Positions 15,920 through 23,857 of a DNA stretch of 37,034 nt are shown here, piece after piece. The stretch is taken from contig JBJXFQ010000078.1 in NCBI GenBank assembly GCA_046155605.1, forward strand, positions 1 to 37,034, in the 5' to 3' direction. The position numbers and the translations under genes were made by a program. How positions within the stretch are numbered: position 1 is the stretch's first letter; each line of letters opens with the position of its first letter. Source of the stretch: JAEUIZ01 sp046155605. Lineage in GTDB: Bacteria > Planctomycetota > Phycisphaerae > Phycisphaerales > UBA1924. A model generated the notes under the pieces. That model worked only from the letters and a program-made list of their open reading frames with translations. It made no database searches and had not been told where the DNA came from.

Positions 15920-18600
15920 TGGTTACCTCCTGTCGGAGGGTCGCCGCGGGGTGCGGGCGATGGAGCGGCGTCGTCGATCTGCGCGGCGAGGTCTCTGAGT
16001 TTGCCACCCCAGGGCTCGGGGCCGAAATCAGGGTTGAGGACTTTGTGCTGGGCCATGGCGTCGCGTGCGGCGGCGGGGTCGCGGGCGAAGAGGAGGCGGA
16101 GGGATTCGTAGCGAGCCTCGTACCACGGCGGGCTGCCGGGCGAGAGGCCGGAAACGAGACGACGCCACGCATCGAGGGCGGCGGCGGGGTCGTTGGCGGC
16201 CTCGGCGAGTTCGGCAAAGCGGCGGAGCGCGGAGGCCGGGGGCGCGCCCGAGCCAATGAGCGCGCGGTCGAGTTCGAGGGCGGCGTCGCGCATGGTGTCG
16301 TCACGCTCGGCGCGCCAGACGGCTGTGGCGGCGGCGGCGACGGCGTCATAGAGCGAGGCGGTGGCGGGGTCTTTCACGCCCTCGGCGGCAAACTGGGCGA
16401 CGACGCGGAGGCCATGGCGCACGATCTGGCGATTGACATCCGCCGGCGGATTGGGCTGCTTCGATCGCGCGAGCACGCGGTTGTACATTCGACGGTCGGC
16501 GGCCTGGGCATAGGTGCCGCCGAGCCGTTGGAGCGCTTCGAGTTGCTTCTCGATGGCGGAGGCATCGTCGCGTGCCAGCGCGATCTGGAACCGACGAAAC
16601 GCCAGTTCGTCATTGATCTTGGCGAGGTCGAGTTTGTTCACATCGGCGACGGCCTGCATGGACTCGAGCGTGCGCGCGGCGCGATCGAGGTCGGGCGCTT
16701 TCATGGCGAGGGCGGCGTCGAGGAGCCGCCTGCCGCGCTCGATGAACGCGCCGGCGGCGTCCGCAGTGGAGATGCCATCGCGCAGTTCGAGGCGATTGGC
16801 CTCATCGGCAACCTCGACGAACCGGAGCGCGGCGTGCTCGCGGTCGTTGCCGGCGGCACGGCGGAAGAGGCGATAGAGCACATCGGCGGCGCGGCGGCGG
16901 GCCGCGAGATAGAGCGAGGAATCTCCGGGCACGGCGAGCAGAACCTCGGCGGCCTTGGCCTCGGTGACCGCGCCCTCGCTCCCGCGGCGGAGGAGGAGTT
17001 GCGTCGCGCGCTCGGACCTCGGAAAGGTCTCGAAGTAGAGCGCGGCGAGTTGCGACATGCGCTCCTTGAGCGAGGGCTTGCCCTGCTCGACGGCCTTGTC
17101 GATGGCGACGATGGCGAGCCAGAGCGCGTCATCGCCTGATGGTGTCGCGCCGGCCCGTTTGAAGAGCGCTTCGAGGCGATCGGCCGATTTCTCGAGATCG
17201 CCCGCGCCGAAGAACGCGAGGCCGGACTGGAGCGAGGCGTCGGCCTTCTCGCGCGAGAAGCGGTCGGCGTCGGGGCTGGAGACGGCGAGGTCGAGCAGCG
17301 CGGCGGCCTCGCGATAGAGGTTGATCGTTGCCGCGTCCCTGACGGGTTCCTTGAACTCCGGGTCGCCCGCGGCGTGGCCACCGCGGGCGCGCTTGTAGGC
17401 CTGAACTGCGCGGATGTAGCGTGGCATGAAACTGTCGCCGCCAAGCGTGGTCGTGCCATAACGAGCGACGAGATCGAGCACTTGTCGGCTGTCGCCCTGT
17501 GAGATGAGATCCGAGAGCGCGCCATCGGCGAGGGACTGGACGATCTCGCGGGCCGCGGGCGGGAGTTTGGGGTCTTCCTGGGCTTCGAGCGTGAGGACGG
17601 CGACGAGCCGGGCATCGCGCGCGGGCAGCGGCGTGGGCGCGGCACCATCGCCGCGAGCACGTCGGACGGCAAAGGAAAGATCGCTCCAGCGCTTCGCGTG
17701 GCCCAGGATGACGAGCCGATCGAACTGCAATCGTCCCGCGACTTTGGGATCAAGGCCCTCGGCGGTCGCGACCGCCTCGACCCAGCGCTCGGCCGTGGTA
17801 TCGCGCCCGCGCAGCGATTCGCAAAGCGCCACGCCCAGCGCGGCCCGCGCCACGTGCGGGAGGCGAAGGTTGGCCGTCGGCACACGATCGACGCCGGGCG
17901 GGCGGCCGCTGGAGTTGAGCAGCCACCCGAACGCGACGATGGCATCATCGCAGGGCTGCGGCTTGCCCGTGACGAGCGCGAGGTAATAGCCCGCCCAGCC
18001 GGCGTAGTACATGCCCAGCGAGCGGAGCCGTCGCGCGTCTTCGAGTTCAGCGGTGAGGCCCACGGGCGCGTCCTCGTTGCTCTCGCGGCGTTCGAGTTGC
18101 TCGACGCGTCGGACGCTTTTGTTCGCGATGTCCTGGAACGTGGCGAGGGTGGTGCGCAAGACGCGCTCGGATTCCTGCCGCTGCTCGGGCGTCGCGCCGC
18201 GGAGTCGAAAGGCCTCGGCGAGTTCCTCGCCCTGGAAGTAGCGTGCCTTGGCGAGCGTGAGACGCAGGTCGGCGGATTCGGCCTCGGGCACGGCCCGCAA
18301 AAGGTCCTGGGCTCGGCCCTCCCAGCGCTCGCGCTGGTCCGGGGTCACCGCCGCCTCAAGCATCGCGACATAGACCCGGCTCAGCCGCTCGGCCAGACGG
18401 AGCCGCTCCGGGCCTTCGGAGGTGTGGAGGCGGCCCAGGAGATAGACCGCCGAGAGTTGGTCCAGTTTGCGGTCGGCGAGGAAGCGTTCAAGGGCCGTGG
18501 CGGCGGAATCGGTTTCGGCGGGTGGCTCCTGGGCGCGCACCGGCTCGGCGAGCGCAAGGCCGGCGAGCGCGACGACGAGGGCGCTACTTCGCCGGGACAT
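15916..18600 (-). CDS. 894-aa exported helical-repeat (TPR-like) protein (operon gene 6)
   Basis: The protein has an N-terminal signal peptide (MSRRSSALVVALAGLALAEPVRAQ) and then continuous helical repeats. The pattern is TPR-like (for example SGLAFFGAGDLEKSADRLEALFKRAG; AELAEAANDPAAALDAWRRLVSG; YESLRLLFARDPAAARDAMAQ), with degenerate spacing, so it is described as TPR/solenoid rather than assigned to a family. Its start lies 17 nt inside the upstream exbD gene, and its end overlaps the next gene by 4 nt. Periplasmic localisation is inferred from the signal peptide. A long solenoid is a plausible scaffold or receptor for a PMF-energised complex. Very Arg/Ala/Glu-rich composition matches its operon neighbours. 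Confidence 0.8.
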   Translation of the reverse strand: MSRRSSALVVALAGLALAEPVRAQEPPAETDSAATALERFLADRKLDQLSAVYLLGRLHTSEGPERLRLAERLSRVYVAMLEAAVTPDQRERWEGRAQDLLRAVPEAESADLRLTLAKARYFQGEELAEAFRLRGATPEQRQESERVLRTTLATFQDIANKSVRRVEQLERRESNEDAPVGLTAELEDARRLRSLGMYYAGWAGYYLALVTGKPQPCDDAIVAFGWLLNSSGRPPGVDRVPTANLRLPHVARAALGVALCESLRGRDTTAERWVEAVATAEGLDPKVAGRLQFDRLVILGHAKRWSDLSFAVRRARGDGAAPTPLPARDARLVAVLTLEAQEDPKLPPAAREIVQSLADGALSDLISQGDSRQVLDLVARYGTTTLGGDSFMPRYIRAVQAYKRARGGHAAGDPEFKEPVRDAATINLYREAAALLDLAVSSPDADRFSREKADASLQSGLAFFGAGDLEKSADRLEALFKRAGATPSGDDALWLAIVAIDKAVEQGKPSLKERMSQLAALYFETFPRSERATQLLLRRGSEGAVTEAKAAEVLLAVPGDSSLYLAARRRAADVLYRLFRRAAGNDREHAALRFVEVADEANRLELRDGISTADAAGAFIERGRRLLDAALAMKAPDLDRAARTLESMQAVADVNKLDLAKINDELAFRRFQIALARDDASAIEKQLEALQRLGGTYAQAADRRMYNRVLARSKQPNPPADVNRQIVRHGLRVVAQFAAEGVKDPATASLYDAVAAAATAVWRAERDDTMRDAALELDRALIGSGAPPASALRRFAELAEAANDPAAALDAWRRLVSGLSPGSPPWYEARYESLRLLFARDPAAARDAMAQHKVLNPDFGPEPWGGKLRDLAAQIDDAAPSPAPRGDPPTGGNQ

Positions 18601-19003
18601 AACTCACCTTGGTGAAGCCGCCATCGGTGCAGGCCTGGAGCGCGGCGGCGGCGGCGGCGACGTCGACGCCGGGCCGCACCTTGACGGCGACTCCTGCGTC
18701 CTTCGGGAGTTGCTTGAGGATGGCCGCGAGGGACGCGCGATCGGACATGACGCGCTCGCCGATGCGGAACTGGGCGGCGGCGGGGCCGGGCTCGACGATC
18801 AGGATCTGCGGAAGGAGATCCGACGCTTTGCCGCCGGCTTTCTCCGTACGGAGCGATGACGGGAGTTCGGATTCCTCGGGTGTGAGGCTGCCGGCGAGAA
18901 CAAAGTAGATGAGCAGGAGCATGATGACATCGATGAGCGCGACGAGGGGCAGTCGCACGCGCTCGGGAGCGAATCGGCGGTCCTCGCCGCGGGTGAACTT
19001 CAT
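18584..19003 (-). CDS. ExbD/TolR-family protein 2 (operon gene 5)
   Basis: The 139-residue protein has a short cytoplasmic N-terminus, one transmembrane helix (LPLVALIDVIMLLLIYFVLAG) and a periplasmic domain ending TDGGFTKVSYVPAK. The helix carries the conserved proton-carrying aspartate at residue 25 (ALIDV), the same position as in E. coli ExbD. ATG 19003 overlaps the upstream exbD stop as ATGA. The periplasmic domain (VKVRPGVDVAAAAAALQACTDGG) resembles the ExbD/TolR fold. It is the second of two tandem ExbD paralogues; many Planctomycetes and Myxobacteria carry such pairs. Confidence 0.9.
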   Translation of the reverse strand: MKFTRGEDRRFAPERVRLPLVALIDVIMLLLIYFVLAGSLTPEESELPSSLRTEKAGGKASDLLPQILIVEPGPAAAQFRIGERVMSDRASLAAILKQLPKDAGVAVKVRPGVDVAAAAAALQACTDGGFTKVSYVPAK

Positions 19004-19458
19004 GATCCGCCCCCGCCCGCTCCACCGCCACCGCCCGCGCCGCCCCCACCACCGCCGGCGGTGGCGAGTTTCCACTGACGCACGCCGACGCGCGCGAGGG
19101 ATTCGGCGAGTTGGTTGAGATAGGTGGCGGGACAGGCGCGATCGGCGCGGATGGTCAGGTCCATGCGCGGGCCGAGCCGGGCGAGTTCCTGCTCGATCAT
19201 CGCGGTGGCGTCGGGCAGCGTGGTCTTCATGCCCAGGATCGTGATGGCACCGTCCTTGGCGAGGTCGACGATCACCGACGCCTCGGCGGCGGCAGTTGCC
19301 TTGCGCCCCTGTTCGGCGGGCAGGTCGAGGGGTGCGAGTTGGGTGCGCGCGAAGTGCGACGTAAGCGTGAAAAAAATGATGAGGAGCAGCACGACGTCGA
19401 TCATCGCCGTCAGATCGAAGGTGGCCTCGTGCTCGATCCTGGGACGGCCGAATCGCAT
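19000..19458 (-). CDS. ExbD/TolR-family protein 1 (operon gene 4)
   Basis: The 152-residue protein has one transmembrane helix, FDLTAMIDVVLLLIIFFTL, with the conserved aspartate at residue 21, then a periplasmic domain (ASVIVDLAKDGAITILGMKTTLPDATAMIEQEL; DLTIRADRACPATYLNQLAESLARVGVRQWKLAT) typical of ExbD/TolR. It ends in an unusual glycine-rich tail (GGGGGGAGGGGGAGGGGS). It should form a stator channel with ExbB. It starts 3 nt after the exbB stop and overlaps the second exbD by 4 nt. Confidence 0.92.
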   Translation of the reverse strand: MRFGRPRIEHEATFDLTAMIDVVLLLIIFFTLTSHFARTQLAPLDLPAEQGRKATAAAEASVIVDLAKDGAITILGMKTTLPDATAMIEQELARLGPRMDLTIRADRACPATYLNQLAESLARVGVRQWKLATAGGGGGGAGGGGGAGGGGS

Positions 19459-19461
19459 GGG

Positions 19462-20220
19462 TCACTCCGCTCGCGGGCTGCGCACGACGGCCTCGGCCCG
19501 CGGCGCGGCGGGTCGGGCGGGACGTGCCGGGGCCGGCTCGGCACCGCCCGCCTGCTCGATCGAACTGGTCAGGTGCTCGATCTGGTCGGCGATCTGACTG
19601 ATGAGGTGATCGACGCGGCGACGGAAGATCGAGAACGCGATCGTGCAGGGGATGGCGATCGTCAGGCCTTCGGCGGTGCAGACCAGCGCGACGGACATGA
19701 ACCTCGCCAGTTCGCGCGAGCGGGCGGCACCCTCGATCTCGCCGAGCGTGGCGAAGGCACCGATCATGCCGATCACGGTGCCGAGCAGGCCGAGCATGGG
19801 CCCGACGGCAGCGATGATGCCCACGCCGTCGTTGTAGCGGTGGAGTTTGTCGGTCTCGCGCTGGCCTGCTTCCTCGATGGCCGTGCGGAGTTCGAGGAAC
19901 CCAAAGGGCGAGCGCGAGCAGCGGAGCAGCGCGGCACCGAAGACGCGCGAGAGGAAGGAGGCGTTCTCTGGATCGGCGCACACGGCCATCGCGGCCTGGG
20001 TGTCGCCCTGGCGGAGGGCGGCGTCGATCCGGTCAAAGACATCCGGCGGCGCGAGTTTGTCAGCGCGGAAGATCAAAGCGTTCCGGATGAGGAGCGCGAC
20101 CGCGACGAGCGAGACGAGCACGAGCACATAACTGACGATGCCGCCCGAGTGGATGTACTGCAGGAGCGATTTGGAGCCGGAGTCCGCCACCGCTTCCTGC
20201 GCGAGCACGAGCGCGATCAT
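19462..20220 (-). CDS. MotA/TolQ/ExbB proton channel family protein (operon gene 3)
   Basis: The 252-residue protein has a transmembrane helix at about 26-47 (GIVSYVLVLVSLVAVALLIRNALIF), a cytoplasmic loop, then the channel signature region around residues 130-160 (GVGIIAAVGPMLGLLGTVIGMIGAFATLGE) and a third helix (ALVCTAEGLTIAIPCTIAFSIFRRRV). The GLLGTVIGMI and AEGLTIAIP motifs are diagnostic. ExbB-type pentamers conduct protons across the inner membrane with ExbD dimers. The Pro/Ala-rich C-terminal tail is extra. ATG 20220 overlaps the upstream stop as ATGA; the longer open frame to 20655 is opposite-strand shadow. Confidence 0.94.
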   Translation of the reverse strand: MIALVLAQEAVADSGSKSLLQYIHSGGIVSYVLVLVSLVAVALLIRNALIFRADKLAPPDVFDRIDAALRQGDTQAAMAVCADPENASFLSRVFGAALLRCSRSPFGFLELRTAIEEAGQRETDKLHRYNDGVGIIAAVGPMLGLLGTVIGMIGAFATLGEIEGAARSRELARFMSVALVCTAEGLTIAIPCTIAFSIFRRRVDHLISQIADQIEHLTSSIEQAGGAEPAPARPARPAAPRAEAVVRSPRAE

Positions 20221-21362
20221 GAGCCGCCCTCCTTGTCTTTCGGATCGGGGCTTGCGGCGGGCTCGGTCGCCCGGCGGAAGGCCCGCATCATGTCCCAGTC
20301 GAGGGCCGGATGGCCCGGATATCGCTCGGCGAGTTCGCTCGCGAGGGTTGCGGCCCCGGTGCCATCGCCAAGCGCTTGGAGCGTTGATGCCGATTCGGCG
20401 AGCGCGAGGCCCGCGAGGTAGGGGTGCGCGGTCGAGAGTTCGGCGGGGATCGCGAGCAGTTCGATCAGCCCTTGCTGCCGACGTTCGAGTTCGGGCTCGA
20501 TGAGGAGCGAACGGCCGATGGCGGCGTGGCACCACGCGCGCGCCCACGCCGGCGCGGGGCCGCCACCGGGCCAGGAGCGCCTTCGATCGCGGAGAAACTT
20601 CCGCGCGGCATCGCGCTGCTCGGCATCGCCCGCGCGGGCGGCCACGACGTTCCACACGAACTGCGCGCCGCCGTCACTGCCCGAGAAGCGCGGGAGCGTG
20701 CCTTGCCGCCCGACCTCGGCCCGCGCCGCGGCGACGTAGAGCGCGCCGAGGGTGACGGAGCGAGCGGAGGTAGGCGTCCAGAGGTCCGGGCCATTGGCCC
20801 AGGCCATGAGCGAGGGCCAGGCGACGAAGATCGGTGGCAGGCCGGGCACGAGCCCGGTGGCCTCGTCGAGGATCGGGGTGAGGCCGGCATCGGCCGCCCA
20901 GCCGGGATGAAGGCTCGGCACGCCGGAGGCGTCGCGCGAGTCGAGGAGCGCCAGCCACGGCTCAATCGCCAACACATGCGCCCCGCGGCGCATGCGGCAA
21001 CGGAGCAGGCCTTCGGCGACGACCGCCGCGGTGGCCCCGGGCGTTCCGCGATGTTTGCGGAAGAGGTCTTCGAAGAGCCGCTCGGCGCTGGGGGTGTCGC
21101 CGCGTTCGAGCCGCGTGCGGGCGCGCCAGAGCGTGTCGGCGTCGGGCATGAACTGCTTGCCGCGGGCCGCCCATTCGCCCTCGAGCCGTTTCACGTGATC
21201 CCAGGTGACGACGAGAGTGGCGGTGTTGCCGGCGGTCTCGGGGCCGGTGGCGACGAAGACCCCTCCCGCCTCGACGCGCACGACGCGGCCCTGAGGGGCC
21301 GATTCGCCGCCGCGAAGTTCGACCTGCCCGAGCAACGCCAGTGCCAGCCAGCCGGCGATCAT
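20217..21362 (-). CDS. 381-aa exported protein of unknown function (operon gene 2)
   Basis: The start MIAGWLALALLGQ looks like a short, weak signal peptide or anchor. The mature part begins with a small beta region (RVVRVEAGGVFVATGPETAGNTATLVVTWDHVKRLEG) and continues as a helical repeat domain (ADTLWRARTRLERGDTPSAERLFEDLFRKHRGTPGATAAVVAEGLLRCRM; GLALAESASTLQALGDGTGAATLASELAERYPGHPALDWDMMRAF) of TPR character. It overlaps the VWA gene and the exbB gene by 4 nt each, so it belongs firmly to the operon. No family recognised. A periplasmic partner of the VWA or ExbD proteins is the most natural inference. Confidence 0.75.
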   Translation of the reverse strand: MIAGWLALALLGQVELRGGESAPQGRVVRVEAGGVFVATGPETAGNTATLVVTWDHVKRLEGEWAARGKQFMPDADTLWRARTRLERGDTPSAERLFEDLFRKHRGTPGATAAVVAEGLLRCRMRRGAHVLAIEPWLALLDSRDASGVPSLHPGWAADAGLTPILDEATGLVPGLPPIFVAWPSLMAWANGPDLWTPTSARSVTLGALYVAAARAEVGRQGTLPRFSGSDGGAQFVWNVVAARAGDAEQRDAARKFLRDRRRSWPGGGPAPAWARAWCHAAIGRSLLIEPELERRQQGLIELLAIPAELSTAHPYLAGLALAESASTLQALGDGTGAATLASELAERYPGHPALDWDMMRAFRRATEPAASPDPKDKEGGS

Positions 21363-22393
21363 GGCATCGGCCCCGGAACATGGGTGTACGTTCCGCCGGA
21401 TTCGGTGGCGATCTTCCGCATCGTCACCTCGCCTTCGCGGCTGATGAACGAGATGCAGTGGATCGGGACGCGGTAATCGGCGTTCATGCGTTCGATGGTG
21501 TTGGCGTATTCGGGATTGAACTCGCCATCGGTCATGAAATAGATGGCCTCGGGCCGTGGGCGCAGGCTGAAGACCATGCGGAAGGCGTCGAGGGGCTCGG
21601 TCGCGCCTGCGGGCATGAGCAGCGGGATGACCTTTTTGGCCCAGGCCTTGCCGGATTCGTCGGCCTTGGTCCATTCGAGCCTGGCACCAAGCGGCCGGGC
21701 GCCATCGCTGAAGAGCGCGACAAAGAATCTGGCATTCTCTTCGAGTGCCTTGATCGAGTTGGCGAGTTCGGACTTGAGGACGTCGATGCGTTGCCTCTCG
21801 CTGGTGCCGACGCCGACCTCCATTGATCCGGAGACGTCGCAGACGTAGGCAAAGCGGGTGCCGCGGGCCTCGACGCCGAAGAAACTGGCAGCCCCGCCTC
21901 CGGCACCGCCGCTGCCCAGACCCGGGCCGCTGGAGAGGTCGCCCGCACCGAGTCCTTGTGAGAGGTTGCCCAGCCCGCTCGAGAGCGCTCCGGCTTGATC
22001 GGACTCCTGCCCGAAGACATCAGCAATCGGCAACTCGGACTCGGCGGCGGACGCGGTGGCATCCGATGCCGACATGATCGCGGGTGTCTCGGAGTTAATG
22101 GCGGCTTCCTGGAGGCCGCCAAGTTCCGCCTCGGTCATCACGGCGACGCCGACGTTGCCCCCGCCCGCCTGCGCCACCCCACCTCCGCCAGCCTGGATGC
22201 CGCCGACATAGATGATCGCCGCGATGCCCCACAGCGCGAGATGGATCAGAATCGAGAGCCCCGCGGCGCTCATCGAAGCCCGCAAGACCCAGTCACTCAC
22301 GCGCCGCCGTGCCGAGGCTGGCTCGGGAGAGACGGCGTCAGGCCCATCGGCCCAGTGCGGCTCGTCTGTTCCGGATTGACGCGCGTCCTGCAT
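21359..22393 (-). CDS. VWA-domain membrane protein (operon gene 1)
   Basis: The 344-residue protein has a cytoplasmic Arg-rich N-terminus (residues 1-38), a transmembrane helix at about 41-64 (SAAGLSILIHLALWGIAAIIYV), a long Gly/Ser-rich linker (residues 66-172), then a von Willebrand A domain from residue 178 (FAYVCDVSGSMEVG), with a MIDAS motif D186-x-S188-x-S190 and a later YFMTDGEFNPEYANTIE segment. VWA domains mediate metal-dependent protein contacts. ATG 22393 is chosen as the first start giving a compact N-terminus; GTG 22399 is possible. It is the first gene of the eight-gene unit and is divergent from pyrH across 239 nt. Confidence 0.88.
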   Translation of the reverse strand: MQDARQSGTDEPHWADGPDAVSPEPASARRRVSDWVLRASMSAAGLSILIHLALWGIAAIIYVGGIQAGGGGVAQAGGGNVGVAVMTEAELGGLQEAAINSETPAIMSASDATASAAESELPIADVFGQESDQAGALSSGLGNLSQGLGAGDLSSGPGLGSGGAGGGAASFFGVEARGTRFAYVCDVSGSMEVGVGTSERQRIDVLKSELANSIKALEENARFFVALFSDGARPLGARLEWTKADESGKAWAKKVIPLLMPAGATEPLDAFRMVFSLRPRPEAIYFMTDGEFNPEYANTIERMNADYRVPIHCISFISREGEVTMRKIATESGGTYTHVPGPMP

Positions 22394-22596
22394 GACCACA
22401 ATGCTATCGGCTCCATCGAGGTGCCTCGTTCGGGGTTCGTGGGCGGCCCTCTGCTTCCCCACTGATCCCCTGCCACATCCCACCGAGCCGGATTCCTGCA
22501 ATCCGTCGGCCTTCGATCCCCATCCTCGCCCGGCGTCTATCCGCAACGCGGGCGCAACGGTTCTTTATACCGGGCGAGCGAAGATGGTTGCGGCGG

Positions 22597-22625
22597 TTGA
22601 CCCTTGTCTGGCCAAGGGCTTGAAT
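22597..22625 (+). promoter_or_regulatory. Candidate sigma70-type promoter for pyrH (possibly leaderless transcript)
   Basis: TTGACC (22597-22602) and TTGAAT (22620-22625) are separated by exactly 17 nt. Initiation 7-8 nt further on would fall at or beside the pyrH ATG at 22633. The gene has no recognisable Shine-Dalgarno, so a leaderless mRNA is suggested. The -10 matches the consensus at only four of six positions. Confidence 0.35.
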
Positions 22626-22632
22626 CGCCTCG

Positions 22633-23391
22633 ATGACCAAAGCCGCCGGCACGACCCGTCCCGCTCCGCCTGATGATCGCCCGTTCGGCCGAGTGCTGCT
22701 GAAACTCAGCGGGGAATCGTTCTGCGCGCCCAATGGCTTTGGCGTCGATGCCGCGGAGTTGGGCGTGATCGCTCGCGAAGTGGCCGATGCGGCGGGAACG
22801 GGCGTCGAGTTGGCCGTCGTGGTAGGCGGCGGCAACATCATCCGCGGCTCACGGCTGGCGGACGAGGGGCATATCCATCGGGCGACGGCCGATTACATGG
22901 GCATGCTCGGGACGGTCATCAACGCGCTGGCGCTCAAGGAGAAACTCGTCTCGCTGGGCGTCGATTCGCGGGTGATGTCGGCACTCGAGATCCGCGCCGT
23001 CGCGGAGGCGTTTATCCGCGGGCGGGCGCTTCGGCACCTGGAGAAGGGGCGCGTGGTGATTTTGGCGGCGGGAACGGGCAATCCGTTCTTCACGACCGAC
23101 ACCTGTGCCGCGCTGCGCGCAACCGAACTCGAGTGCGACATCCTGCTCAAGGCGACGAAGGTGGACGGGGTCTACACCGCCGACCCGCGGAAGAACCCGG
23201 CCGCGGAGCGGTACGAAACCCTGACCTTTCGCGAGGCCATCGAGCGCGGGCTGGCGATCATGGACATGACGGCCCTGACGATGTGCCAGGAACACGGCAT
23301 CCCCGTGCTGGTCTTTGACTTCAAGAAGGCCGGGAACATCCGCAAGGCGATCACCGGTGGCGAGGTCGGCACGCTCGTGAGCCTGGATTAG
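22633..23391 (+). CDS. pyrH: UMP kinase
   Basis: The 252-residue amino-acid-kinase-fold enzyme phosphorylates UMP to UDP in pyrimidine nucleotide synthesis. Motifs: RVLLKLSGESF (residues 20-30), VVVGGGNIIRG, TADYMGMLGTVINALALKEKL, ILAAGTGNPFFTTDTCAALRATELECD, KATKVDGVYTADPRKNPAAERYE and MDMTALTMCQEHGIPVLVFD, all as in bacterial PyrH hexamers. It has an N-terminal extension of about 18 residues (MTKAAGTTRPAPPDDRPFG) before the usual start, apparently genuine because no other start fits. pyrH usually sits with tsf and frr, but here it is alone, with the VWA operon diverging on one side and a hairpin on the other. Confidence 0.97.
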   Translation: MTKAAGTTRPAPPDDRPFGRVLLKLSGESFCAPNGFGVDAAELGVIAREVADAAGTGVELAVVVGGGNIIRGSRLADEGHIHRATADYMGMLGTVINALALKEKLVSLGVDSRVMSALEIRAVAEAFIRGRALRHLEKGRVVILAAGTGNPFFTTDTCAALRATELECDILLKATKVDGVYTADPRKNPAAERYETLTFREAIERGLAIMDMTALTMCQEHGIPVLVFDFKKAGNIRKAITGGEVGTLVSLD

Positions 23392-23407
23392 AGCGGTTTG
23401 TGCCCAA

Positions 23408-23445
23408 AGGCGGCGATCGCGACTCACCCTCGCCCGTCGCCGCCT
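23408..23445 (+). terminator. Hairpin just after pyrH
   Basis: A perfect 9-bp stem AGGCGGCGA (23408-23416) / TCGCCGCCT (23437-23445) with a 20-nt loop begins 17 nt after the pyrH stop. No T-run follows, so termination is likely but not certain. Confidence 0.45.
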
Positions 23446-23736
23446 CAGGATGATTCGCCGTTGGGCGCGTGATCGTCGCAGACAAGAGCGAGAGTCGCGT
23501 CCGCGCCTGTGTAACTTTTCATTGGAGCACACGCGTGGAACGCGCGTCGTGGCGATTGGTAGCGGCGGGCCGTCGTCGCTCCCGACCCGGGCGCGTCGGC
23601 TCCCACCGAGTCCGAACCCGGGTGGCCGCCACGATTGTCCTCAACGCCGCGGGTGCATGATCCACAAGCGGGGGCGAGGGAAGATGAACAACTCGCAGCG
23701 CTTGGAGTTGCCTGAAATGAAGTCGCTGAAAAGAAT

Positions 23737-23761
23737 GACCCCCCGCGGGGTGCGGGGGGTC
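23737..23761 (-). terminator. Intrinsic terminator of the secreted-protein gene
   Basis: A perfect 10-bp stem GACCCCCCGC (23737-23746) / GCGGGGGGTC (23752-23761) with a GGGGT loop. On the minus strand it is followed by ATTCTTTTC, a T-rich tail. It lies about 97 nt downstream of the stop at 23858. Confidence 0.65.
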
Positions 23762-23857
23762 TCGGGGGTGTGATGAGATGATCGGTCGCGTAGAGGCCCG
23801 TCGCTCACGTTCCGGGCTCGTTGAAGAGGCTCGTTCTCGCTGCTCGCTCGCTTGCAA

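Larger units (their letters stand above)
23392..23857. other. Gene-free convergent region, 466 nt
   Basis: The region lies between the 3' ends of pyrH and the minus-strand secreted-protein gene. It holds the pyrH-side hairpin (23408-23445) and the strong hairpin at 23737-23761. The remaining sequence (23446-23736) has paired CCCGGG sites (around 23586 and 23620) but no credible gene; short open frames there lack Shine-Dalgarno sequences and have random composition. Confidence 0.5.

Noticed and set aside
12066..22393. ExbBD operon read as a Zorya-type phage defence system
   Set aside because: Zorya uses MotA/MotB-like ZorA/ZorB with ZorC/ZorD or ZorE; no ZorC, helicase ZorD or HNH ZorE is present, and the partners here are VWA and exported proteins.
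23446..23736. Possible small gene or structured RNA downstream of pyrH
   Set aside because: Short open frames lack Shine-Dalgarno and sensible composition; no conserved RNA motif recognised.
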